Shown: positions 40,082 through 47,958 of the stretch, piece by piece | Layout of the letters: every line of letters begins with the position of its first letter | How positions within the stretch are numbered: position 1 is the stretch's first letter | From: Streptomyces sp. SAJ15 | Lineage (GTDB): Bacteria > Actinomycetota > Actinomycetes > Streptomycetales > Streptomycetaceae | Length of the DNA stretch: 64,000 nt | Reading direction: 5' to 3' | Assembly: GCF_007595705.1 (NCBI RefSeq) | Contig: NZ_NISY01000005.1 | Coordinates: forward strand, 1-64,000 | Notes under the pieces: model-generated | Told to the model about the DNA's origin: nothing | Seen by the model: the letters and a program-made list of their open reading frames with translations, nothing else | The model's database searches: none | Position numbers and translations under genes: made by a program

Positions 40082-41653
40082 TCAGCCGACGGCCGGACGG
40101 GCCGTGATGGTCACCGTCGCGCCCGGCCGGACCGCGGGGAGCAGCACCGCCACGCCGCCCGGTTCCTCGCGCACCACCGCGCGACCAGCCCCCGTCACGG
40201 ACACCCGCGCCCCGTCCGGACAGACGGCGGCGGGCAGCTCGAGCCAGGTCCAGGCGCGGCGGGAGGTGCGGTCGGCGGTCAGGGTGAGGGCGTAGCCGCC
40301 GTCGGTCGCGTCGTAGGTCTCGGAGCGCGGCGCGCCGGCCACGGCGGTGGCGTACGGGGCGAAGGCGGGCTCCTTGCCGGGGGCGGGGGTGCCGTCGCCG
40401 TCGTAGACGCAGTAGCCGGCGCCGCCCGGGGCCGCGCAGGAGTACCACATGGCCCAGCCGGAGGCGAAGCCGCGCAGCGAGGCCACCTGGCGGCGGACCA
40501 GCTCGGCGTTGCCGGGGGTGGTGGCCCGCGGCGGGCCCCACTCGCCGACCAGCACCGGAAGCCGGTGGGCCACCGGATAGCGCCCGATGGCCGCCTCGTA
40601 CGCCTCGATGAAGCCGCCCGTCGGGTCCCAGTCGGCGCCGGACTCCACGGCCGTGTCGTAGTAGTGCGGGGCGTAGCCCAGGCGGTCGGCGCCGGGTCGG
40701 GGATCGGTGAAGCCGGGCAGGCTGGTGGGCACGCCCTGGCCGACGAGGACGGTCGGCTCCAGGAACAGCCAGGCGTCGCGGTCGACGGAGCGGATGGCGG
40801 CGATCAGCCGCCGGTACATCGCCGGCAGCCGCCCGGTCTCCAGCCGGATCGCGGCGGCCAGCTGGTCCGCGGGGTCGGACGGGTCGCCGGCGATGGGCCC
40901 GAACGGCTCGTTGAAGAGGTCGTAGCCGAGCAGCGAGGGGTGCCCGCGCAGGGTGGCGGCGACCTTCGCGTAGACCGCGGCCTGGGCGGCGCGCAGGTCG
41001 GCGTCGTCGTAGAGGTGGGTGAAGGCGGCCTGCACGGCGGGTTGGAAGTAGTCGGAGAACCAGTCGTCGGGGTTGGGCTCGAAGGGCAGCCCGTCGGTGC
41101 GGGTGGCCCAGGCGGGCATCCCGTTGTGGCCGAAGGCGGGGCCGTAGACGTCCTGGTGCCAGTCGACGAGGACCAGCACGCGGTGTCGGTCGGCCCAGCC
41201 CAGGATCCGGTCGAGGTAGCGCAGATAGCCGGTGTCGTAGTGGCCGCGGCGTGGTTCGACCCGCTCCCACTGGATGTTCAGCCGCATCAGGTCGAAGCCG
41301 TCGGCCGCCAGCTTGGCCACCCGGTCCTCGGTCACGGTGTCCGTCTTGCCGAGGTTCAGACCGCGTGGCCGCAGCGCCCGGCCGTGCCGGTCGGCGAGGT
41401 GGGCGCGCCCGTCGGGGGTGATGACGGTGCCCACCGGGGTCGTGGCCTCCGGCCGCGCCGCCGCCGGCGGCGCCTCCACTCCGGCGGCGCGTGATCCGTC
41501 CGCCGCGGGCCCGTTCCCCGCGGGCCCGTACGCCCCGGGTCCGGTCCCCGCCGGTCTCACCGCCCCCGGCGGTGCGGCGGGCGTGGTTCCGGCGGCGCCG
41601 AGGAGCAGCGCGGCGGCGAGCGTGAGGGTGGTGGCGGCGCGGTGCAGACGCAT
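40082..41653 (-). CDS. Secreted GH5 glycoside hydrolase, endoglycoceramidase-like
   Basis: 523 residues; ATG at 41653 with GGGGAGGA 5-6 nt upstream. Signal peptide LTLAAALLLGAAGTTPAA. A Pro/Ala/Gly-rich segment precedes the barrel. GH5 landmarks: RGLNLGKTD, LMRLNIQWERVEPRRGHYDT, LVLVDWHQDVYGP, the acid/base Glu in DLFNEPFGP, and the nucleophile Glu in LPVLVGEWGPP. The DWHQDVYG and NEPFGP patterns resemble endoglycoceramidases rather than plant cellulases. A C-terminal beta-sandwich follows. It probably cleaves glycolipid or related beta-glycosides outside the cell; substrate unproven. Confidence 0.86.
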   Translation of the reverse strand: MRLHRAATTLTLAAALLLGAAGTTPAAPPGAVRPAGTGPGAYGPAGNGPAADGSRAAGVEAPPAAARPEATTPVGTVITPDGRAHLADRHGRALRPRGLNLGKTDTVTEDRVAKLAADGFDLMRLNIQWERVEPRRGHYDTGYLRYLDRILGWADRHRVLVLVDWHQDVYGPAFGHNGMPAWATRTDGLPFEPNPDDWFSDYFQPAVQAAFTHLYDDADLRAAQAAVYAKVAATLRGHPSLLGYDLFNEPFGPIAGDPSDPADQLAAAIRLETGRLPAMYRRLIAAIRSVDRDAWLFLEPTVLVGQGVPTSLPGFTDPRPGADRLGYAPHYYDTAVESGADWDPTGGFIEAYEAAIGRYPVAHRLPVLVGEWGPPRATTPGNAELVRRQVASLRGFASGWAMWYSCAAPGGAGYCVYDGDGTPAPGKEPAFAPYATAVAGAPRSETYDATDGGYALTLTADRTSRRAWTWLELPAAVCPDGARVSVTGAGRAVVREEPGGVAVLLPAVRPGATVTITARPAVG

Positions 41654-41770
41654 GGCGTCCTCCCCTGGACCGAGCTCCCGCTGGAGCGTGTGGTGCGCCG
41701 ATACTGACCGGCACGGCACACTGGAGCAAGGGTCGTGCCGACGACTGAGCGTTCGCCACAGGCGACTACC

Positions 41771-41788
41771 TGTGTAAATATGCACACA
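41771..41788. promoter_or_regulatory. Inverted repeat and -10-like box abutting the SpoIIE sensor start
   Basis: TGTGT (41771-41775) and ACACA (41784-41788) flank TAAATATG. TAAATA (41775-41780) ends 7 nt before the ATG at 41788, and there is no Shine-Dalgarno. This spacing suggests a leaderless transcript. The repeat could also be an autoregulator site. Confidence 0.45.
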
Positions 41789-44523
41789 TGGGGCGCTTCC
41801 GGCCTTCGTCGACCTCTCCCACCACCCCAGCGCGCGGTCAGTCGCGCGGCGAGCGCCCCCGTTCGATCCTGGGTGTCCGGAGTGTCGCGGGCCAGGCTCT
41901 GCTGCTCCAGGTGACCGTCATCCTGCTCATCGTGACGGCCGGCGTGGTCGCCCTCGTCCTCCAGGCGGAGCGCGACAGCACCACCGAGGCGCGCCGTCGT
42001 TCCCTGGCGGTCGCGCAGACCTTCGCCAACTCCCCGGGCATGATCGACGCCCTGCGCTCCCCCGATCCGAGCGCGATCCTGCAGCCGATGGCCGAGACCG
42101 CCCGGAAGAAGGCCGGGATGGACTTCATCGTGATCATGACGCCCGAGGGGATCCGCTACACCCATCCACAGCCGGAGCGCATCGGCAAGAAGTTCGTGGG
42201 CACCATCGGTCCGGCACGCGAGGGCAAGTCCCTCACCGAGACGGTCACGGGGCCGCTGGGCGTCGAGATGCAGGCGGTGGTGCCGATCGAGGACTCCGAG
42301 GGCGAGGTGGTGGGTCTGGCCTCGGCGGGCATGAAGACCCGCTCGGTGTCGAGCGTGGTCAACCGGCAGCTGCCCATCCTGCTGGGCGGCGGCGCCGCGG
42401 GGCTCGCCCTGGCCATGGGCGGCACCGCGCTGGCCACCCGCCGGCTGAGCCGGCAGACCCACGGCCTGGGGCCGGCCGAGATGGCCCGGATGTACGAACA
42501 CCACGACGCGGTGCTGCACGCGGTCCGCGAGGGCGTGCTCATCGTCAGCGGCGACCATCGGCTGCTGCTGGCCAACGACGAGGCCCGCCGGCTGCTCGCC
42601 CTGCCCGAGGACGCCGAGGGCCGGCAGGTCGACGACCTGGGCCTCAATCCGCACATGACCGAGCTGCTGATGTCCGGGCGGCAGGCCACCGACGAGGTGG
42701 TGGCCACCGGCGACCGCCTGCTGGCGGTGAACCAGCGCACCACGGACCGCTTCGGCGGGCCGCCGGGCACGGTCGCCACCCTCCGCGACACCACCGATCT
42801 GCACACCCTCTCCGGCAAGGCGGCGGTGGCCCGCGACCGGCTGCGCCTGCTGTACGACGCCAGCGTGGAGATCGGCACCACCCTGGACGTGGCCCGCACC
42901 GCCGAGGAACTGGCCCAGGCCACGGTGCCGAAGCTCGCCGACTTCACCACCGTGGACCTGGTCGACGCCGTGCTGCAGGGCGAGGAGCCTCCCCTCGACG
43001 ACATTCCCGAGCTGCGCCGCACGGCCATCAGCGGCATCCGCGACGACCATCCGCTCTATCCCGCCGGGCGGCTCATCAAGTTCGTCCCCTCCACCCCGCA
43101 GGCGCGCGGCCTGGGCAGCGCCCGGGGTGTCATCGCGCCCGATCTGCACAACGCTCCCGGCTGGCAGGCCCAGGACCCCGAGCGGGTGCGGTGGATCCTG
43201 GACTACGGCATCCACTCCCTGATGACCGTCCCGCTGCGCGCGCGGGGCGTCGTGCTGGGCGTGTGCAACTTCTGGCGCTCGGTCCGCCCGGAGCCCTTCG
43301 AGGAGGACGACCTGTCGCTCGCCGAGGAGCTGGTCGCGCACGCCGCGGTCTGCATCGACAACGCCCGCCGCTACACGCGGGAACACGACATGGCCGTCAC
43401 CCTCCAGCGCAGCCTGCTGCCCCGCGGCCTCCCCGAGCAGAGCGCCCTGGACGTCGCCTACCGCTATCTGCCGGCCCAGGCCGGGGTGGGCGGCGACTGG
43501 TTCGACGTCATCCCGCTGCCCGGGGCCCGGGTCGCCCTGGTGGTGGGCGACGTCGTCGGCCACGGCCTGCACGCCGCCGCCACCATGGGCCGGCTGCGCA
43601 CCGCCGTGCATAACTTCTCGACCCTGGACATGGCCCCCGACGAGCTGCTCAGCCACCTCAGCGAGCTGGTGGCCCATATCGACCAGGACGAGACGGCCAC
43701 CGGCAGCGCCGCGATCACCGGCGCGACCTGCCTGTACGCCATCTACGACCCCGTCGAACGCTGCTGCGTGCTGGCCCGCGCCGGCCATGTGCCGCCCGCC
43801 GTCCTGCTGCCGGACGGCACGGTGGAGCTGCCGGAGCTGCCGGCGGGCACGCCGCTCGGCCTGGCCGGCCTGCCGTTCGAGGCCGCCGAGCTGCACCTGG
43901 CCGAGGGCAGCAAGCTGGTGCTGTACACGGACGGCCTGATCGAGCACCGCGAGCGCTCCATCGACACCGGACTCGACCTGCTCCGCGACACCCTCGCTGG
44001 CAGCGACGCCACCCCCGAGGAGACCTGCCGTTCGGTGCTGGACGTGCTGCTGCCGCCCCAGCCCGAGGACGACATCGTGCTTCTCGTGGCCGGCACCCGG
44101 GCCGTGGAGGACGACCGGATCGCCGAGTGGGACGTGCCGGCGGACCCCGCCGCCGTCGCCGTCGTGCGGTCCGAGGTCACCCGTCGGCTGGAGGAGTGGG
44201 GCATGGGCGAGGAGGCGTTCACCACGGAGCTCATCCTCAGCGAGCTGATCACCAACGCCATCCGCTACGGCGCCAGCCCGATCCGCGTCCGGCTGCTGCT
44301 GGACCGCTGCCTGATCTGCGAGGTCTCCGACGCCAGCAGCACCTCCCCGCACCTGCGGCACGCCGCGACCATGGACGAGGGCGGCCGCGGCCTGTTCCTG
44401 GTGGCCCAGTTCGCCGAGCGCTGGGGCACCCGCTACACCCCCACCGGCAAGGTCATCTGGACGGAGCAGCCGCTGCCGCCGGAGGTGCGCCCGCCGAACG
44501 GGGAGGTCCCTGGAAACGTCTGA
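41788..44523 (+). CDS. Membrane sensor PP2C phosphatase: Cache-like, PAS, GAF, SpoIIE and HATPase domains
   Basis: 911 residues. Span 1 (VTVILLIVTAGVVALVLQAE) and span 2 (about 198-220, ILLGGGAAGLALAMGGTALA) bracket an extracytoplasmic sensor like CitA/DcuS (MDFIVIMTPEGIRYTHPQPE, then RIGKKF). A PAS domain (about 235-345), a GAF domain (about 360-540), a SpoIIE-type PP2C domain (VGGDWFDVIPLPGARVALVV then GDVVGHGLHAA) and a C-terminal anti-sigma-like HATPase_c (ELILSELITNAIRYGASPIR) follow. Such proteins dephosphorylate anti-sigma-factor antagonists and may also phosphorylate them through the last domain. No Shine-Dalgarno is visible (see 41771-41788). Its neighbour at 45307 is a second phosphatase of this class. 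Confidence 0.88.
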   Translation: MGRFRPSSTSPTTPARGQSRGERPRSILGVRSVAGQALLLQVTVILLIVTAGVVALVLQAERDSTTEARRRSLAVAQTFANSPGMIDALRSPDPSAILQPMAETARKKAGMDFIVIMTPEGIRYTHPQPERIGKKFVGTIGPAREGKSLTETVTGPLGVEMQAVVPIEDSEGEVVGLASAGMKTRSVSSVVNRQLPILLGGGAAGLALAMGGTALATRRLSRQTHGLGPAEMARMYEHHDAVLHAVREGVLIVSGDHRLLLANDEARRLLALPEDAEGRQVDDLGLNPHMTELLMSGRQATDEVVATGDRLLAVNQRTTDRFGGPPGTVATLRDTTDLHTLSGKAAVARDRLRLLYDASVEIGTTLDVARTAEELAQATVPKLADFTTVDLVDAVLQGEEPPLDDIPELRRTAISGIRDDHPLYPAGRLIKFVPSTPQARGLGSARGVIAPDLHNAPGWQAQDPERVRWILDYGIHSLMTVPLRARGVVLGVCNFWRSVRPEPFEEDDLSLAEELVAHAAVCIDNARRYTREHDMAVTLQRSLLPRGLPEQSALDVAYRYLPAQAGVGGDWFDVIPLPGARVALVVGDVVGHGLHAAATMGRLRTAVHNFSTLDMAPDELLSHLSELVAHIDQDETATGSAAITGATCLYAIYDPVERCCVLARAGHVPPAVLLPDGTVELPELPAGTPLGLAGLPFEAAELHLAEGSKLVLYTDGLIEHRERSIDTGLDLLRDTLAGSDATPEETCRSVLDVLLPPQPEDDIVLLVAGTRAVEDDRIAEWDVPADPAAVAVVRSEVTRRLEEWGMGEEAFTTELILSELITNAIRYGASPIRVRLLLDRCLICEVSDASSTSPHLRHAATMDEGGRGLFLVAQFAERWGTRYTPTGKVIWTEQPLPPEVRPPNGEVPGNV

Positions 44524-44538
44524 CGCCGTCCCCGTCGG

Positions 44539-45201
44539 TTATCGGAAGCGGCCGGCCCGCTCGCCCAGCTGCCGGACCGCGGTCTCCCACGCGCGCGTGA
44601 CCGCCTGTCGGACGTACGCGTTGGCCGCCGCCATGTCGTCCGACACCGGGGTGCGGGCGCCGACGTGCACGTGCACGCGGGGGCGGCGCACCGGCGCCGT
44701 CACCAGCCCCGCGAGCTGCTTGGAGGGAGAACCGGAGACCACCCGGCGGGCGCCGGCCTGCCCGAGGGGGATCACCTGCGCCCCGGTCGCGCACACGAGC
44801 CGGGAGACACCGCTGCGGAAGGGGCCCGGGGCCGCCTCCCCGGAATCCCGGCGCGGCGGCAGGCGGCCCTCTCCGTAGATCAGGACGAGCCGACCGTCGC
44901 CGAGCGCCGCCGCTGCGCTGTCCAGGGCCTCGCCCGCCCGCACGGTGCCGCGGTGCACCGGTATGTGGCCTTCACGGCGCAGCACTCGGCCCAGGACCGG
45001 AACGCGCCACAGCCCGGCGGTGGCCAGCACCACCGGACGCACACCAAGGCGGTGCAGCGCGGCCAGCACGATCGCCGGATCGGCCAGCGACGTGTGGTTC
45101 GCGACGATGATGCTGCCCGGGGCGAAGTCCGTGCCGGCGTCGGTGGTGACGGTCAGCCGGCCGAAGGCCGGCACGAGCCGGGTGGCGATGCTGCTGAGCA
45201 T
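44539..45201 (-). CDS. 1-acyl-sn-glycerol-3-phosphate acyltransferase-like (PlsC) protein
   Basis: 220 residues; ATG at 45201 with GAGGAA about 6 nt upstream. The acyltransferase motif NHTSLAD (HxxxxD) is in SIIVANHTSLADPAIVLAAL. The second motif region YGEGRLPPRRD replaces the usual EGTR, and the GVRPVVLATAGLWRVPVLGR block is typical. It transfers an acyl chain to a lysophospholipid-type acceptor at the membrane. It converges on the sensor phosphatase with stops 15 bp apart. Confidence 0.86.
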   Translation of the reverse strand: MLSSIATRLVPAFGRLTVTTDAGTDFAPGSIIVANHTSLADPAIVLAALHRLGVRPVVLATAGLWRVPVLGRVLRREGHIPVHRGTVRAGEALDSAAAALGDGRLVLIYGEGRLPPRRDSGEAAPGPFRSGVSRLVCATGAQVIPLGQAGARRVVSGSPSKQLAGLVTAPVRRPRVHVHVGARTPVSDDMAAANAYVRQAVTRAWETAVRQLGERAGRFR

Positions 45202-45306
45202 GGACGTTCCTCGGGCTGGTGTGACGGTGCGCACTGACAGTCTCGCCCATCGACGCCTCGCGGCCCACGGCCGACCCCGGTGGACGCTCCGCCCCGGTGG
45301 CCCCCG

Positions 45307-47430
45307 TCAGGAGGTGGGCTGGAGGAGGAGCAGGGCGATGTCGTCCGCGTGCTGTCCGGTGGGGCGGGCGCGCCGGACGAGGCTGTCGATGAGGTGGTGG
45401 AGCGGCAGGTCGCTGGATCGGGCCAGATGCCGCGCGAGATCCGCGGTTGTGTGGTCCACGTCCGCGCCGGGGGTTTCGACGAGACCGTCGGTGTAGAGGG
45501 CGAGGATGGACCCGGCCGGCAGCGGCTGGGTGCTGAGCGCGTAGGGGAGTTCGACGCCGATGCCCAGCGGAGGTCCGGGGTCGACGGCCACGACCCGGGG
45601 ATCCCGGCCGGGGCGGTGCAGGAGCGGCGGTGGATGGCCGGCGCTGGCGAGGGTGACCTGCCGGCCGGCGAGGTCCACCTGGGCGTAGAGGCAGGTGATG
45701 AAGCGCCCGGGGTCGAGGTCGGCGAGGTCGCGGTTGGTCCTGGCGAGGACCGTGTCGGGGCCCGCGCCGGCGGTGGCGTGCGAGTGGATGGCGGTGCGCA
45801 CCTGCCCCATGAGGGCGGCCGCCGTCACGTCATGGCCCTCGACATCGCCGATGACGGCCGCGGCGGTGGTGTCGGTGAGCCGGATGAGGTCGTAGAAGTC
45901 GCCGCCGATGTCCATGCCGTAGCTGGTGGGCAGATAGCGGGCGGCGACGTTCACCCCGGCCACGGTGGGCAGGGCGTGCGGCAGGAGGCGCTGCTGGAGG
46001 GCGTGGGCGAGGTTGTGCTTGGCGTCGTAGAGCCGGGCCCGGTCCAGGGCCTGGGCGATGAGGCTCGCCAGCGGGGTGAGGATGGCGCGCTCGTCGGTGG
46101 TGAAGGTGTGCGGGTGGTCGTAGGCCAGGACACAGCACCCGACGGGGCGTCCGGAGGTGATCAGCGGCAGGAACGCCCAGGCGTGCTTGTCGCTGAGCTG
46201 CGGGGTGTCGGGGTAGTCGCGGGCCAGCTCGGCGCGGCTGGCGAAGAAGGAGGGGCTGCCGGTGGCCAGGGCCCGGCCGACGGGGGTGAGTTCGGCGTCC
46301 ATCTGGAGCCCTTCGAGGCGCTCGACGACGTCCGGGGCGTAGCCGTGGTGGCCGATGGCCTTCAGCCGGCCGGCCTCGGTGGTGGACACGATCAGGCCGT
46401 CGGCGCCGAAGGTGGGCAGGATCAGCTCGGCGATCAGGTCGACCACGTCCTGCACGCTCACCGTCTCGGTCAGCGCGGCCGCGAGGTGCACCAACTGGTG
46501 GATCCTGCCCGCGGCGGCCGTGGTGACCGCCGCCGCCGTTCCGGGCGGTGGTCGCACCTCGGAGCGGGGGCGCTCCACGGCGGTGTCCTCGGAGTCGACG
46601 AGGATGCTGATGCCACTGGCGTCCGGATAGAGGCGGAGCGTGAGCCATCGGTCCGGCGGCCGCGCCACGGCGAGGGTCGCCGGCTCGCCGCTGAGCCAGG
46701 CCGCGCGGTACGTCTCCGCGCAGACGGGGTCGCCGAGCCAGGGCACCGACTCCCACAGCACACTGTCGAACAGGTCCTCGGGCGTACGGTCCAGCAGGTC
46801 GAGGGCGGCGTGGTTGGCGAAGGTGACGCGTCCTTCGAGGTCCAGGGCCAGGGCGCCGGTCGGCAGTCGTTCGACCAGGTCGGCCGCCGCGAGCGCGGAC
46901 CGCACCGGACGCTCGGTGGCGAGTCGCACGGGGACCACGCGCGGCCGGTCCGGAATGACCGGGGGGTGGGGCGCCTCGTCCAGTACGCGGGCGACGCGCC
47001 GGGCGCTGAACAGCACCTGGCCGCGCTCCCGCCGGGAGATCCGCGGGGACCGACCGGCCGGCCACACCAGCGACAAGGCGCCCCAGCAGCGGTCGGCGCC
47101 GCGCAGCGGGGCGCAGGCGATCGCCATCCGGTGGGGCGCGGCCGCCGCGCCGCGCGGGTACAGGCGCGCCATGTCCTCCTGGCCGCCCACCCACACCAGG
47201 CGATCCTCGCGCACCGCCTCCGGCGCCGGGCTCTGGCGGGTGATCGACAGCCGCCACCACGGCTCGGTGATCTCGCCCGGAGCGCCGCAGGTCACGACCA
47301 GGACGAGAAACCGCCCGTCCTCGTCCAGCAGATAGACGCCTCCCCCCGACGCGCCGGCGCGGTGCACGGCCCGCACCAGGGCCTCGTCCAGCAGACCGGC
47401 CGCGTTCGGCCGGTCACCGCGACCGGGCAC
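45307..47430 (-). CDS. GAF-PAS-GAF-SpoIIE PP2C phosphatase
   Basis: 707 residues from a GTG at 47430, chosen for GGAGGGG 4 nt upstream; in-frame ATGs at 47595 and 47619 would add low-complexity Arg-rich sequence. No membrane span. An N-terminal GAF-like domain (LLDEDGRFLVLVVTCGAPGE), a PAS domain (GALALDLEGRVTFANHAALD), a second GAF domain (QDVVDLIAELILPTFGADGL) and a C-terminal SpoIIE domain (MDIGGDFYDLIRLTDTTAAA, VIGDVEGHDV, ASAGHPPPLL, LALYTDGLVE) follow. Metal-binding Asp residues are intact. It lacks the HATPase domain of its neighbour and is expected to act in partner-switching control of a sigma factor. Confidence 0.87.
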   Translation of the reverse strand: MPGRGDRPNAAGLLDEALVRAVHRAGASGGGVYLLDEDGRFLVLVVTCGAPGEITEPWWRLSITRQSPAPEAVREDRLVWVGGQEDMARLYPRGAAAAPHRMAIACAPLRGADRCWGALSLVWPAGRSPRISRRERGQVLFSARRVARVLDEAPHPPVIPDRPRVVPVRLATERPVRSALAAADLVERLPTGALALDLEGRVTFANHAALDLLDRTPEDLFDSVLWESVPWLGDPVCAETYRAAWLSGEPATLAVARPPDRWLTLRLYPDASGISILVDSEDTAVERPRSEVRPPPGTAAAVTTAAAGRIHQLVHLAAALTETVSVQDVVDLIAELILPTFGADGLIVSTTEAGRLKAIGHHGYAPDVVERLEGLQMDAELTPVGRALATGSPSFFASRAELARDYPDTPQLSDKHAWAFLPLITSGRPVGCCVLAYDHPHTFTTDERAILTPLASLIAQALDRARLYDAKHNLAHALQQRLLPHALPTVAGVNVAARYLPTSYGMDIGGDFYDLIRLTDTTAAAVIGDVEGHDVTAAALMGQVRTAIHSHATAGAGPDTVLARTNRDLADLDPGRFITCLYAQVDLAGRQVTLASAGHPPPLLHRPGRDPRVVAVDPGPPLGIGVELPYALSTQPLPAGSILALYTDGLVETPGADVDHTTADLARHLARSSDLPLHHLIDSLVRRARPTGQHADDIALLLLQPTS

Positions 47431-47738
47431 CGCGCCCCTCCACGCCGTGGTTCTCCGGCACCCCGTCCCCGGCCCCGTCGCCCCCGACGCGAGCCCCGTT
47501 CGGGTGCGGGCGCGCCGAAGCGGCCGGCCGCACGTGCCCACGCCGCAGCGCCACCACGCGGCCCGCGCAGCGACAGGTGTCCATAGGGAGACCATAAGTC
47601 CGAACGGGAGGGGCGGCATGTCGGTGGGAAAACCCGATGCCCCGGCCCGCGCCTGATCTCTAGACTCACCGTGCGCGCCACCGCCAGAAGGCGGCGCGCG
47701 GCCATGAGTTGACGCGGAACGAGTGAGGGGAGCCGACC
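47431..47738. other. 308-bp gap upstream of the SpoIIE gene, no firm gene
   Basis: If the SpoIIE gene starts at 47430, this divergent region is noncoding. It could instead contain an N-terminal extension up to 47619. CTAGACTCACC near 47660 and the purine-rich GAGTGAGGGGAG (47721-47732) are the only notable signals. Confidence 0.5.
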
Positions 47739-47867
47739 GTGCGACACCGCACCGACGTCGTCGTTCCCTCCTCGCGGTATGACGTGATCCTGGTGTCCCG
47801 GTCCGCCCGGTGCCGGCTGCGCGGCCGGCTCCGGACGCCCGCGACGAACACCCGATCCTTCGTCTGA
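47739..47867 (+). CDS. Possible 42-residue small protein
   Basis: The GTG at 47739 follows GAGGGGAG, a strong Shine-Dalgarno at good spacing. It reads VRHRTDVVVPSSRYDVILVS, then a basic, Arg-rich tail ending TRSFV. It is followed 91 bp later by the EF-G paralogue on the same strand. It could be a leader peptide or an unrelated small protein; no family is recognised. Confidence 0.32.
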   Translation: MRHRTDVVVPSSRYDVILVSRSARCRLRGRLRTPATNTRSFV

Positions 47868-47958
47868 TCCCCGCCCTCCCGGCTCACCTCGGCGTCGCCG
47901 CGCGAGTCGGGTCCGGGTCGGGGGTGTTCCGTCCGGGAATCGCGCCGCCCTTCTCCTC

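Noticed and set aside
41557..44361. Long minus-strand frame antisense to the sensor phosphatase
   Set aside because: Composition biased to Gly/Gln/His/Arg, no motif; the plus strand is clearly coding.
45280..47586. Long plus-strand frame antisense to the GAF-PAS-SpoIIE gene
   Set aside because: Low-complexity translation without recognisable motifs; the minus strand has intact GAF, PAS and PP2C motifs.
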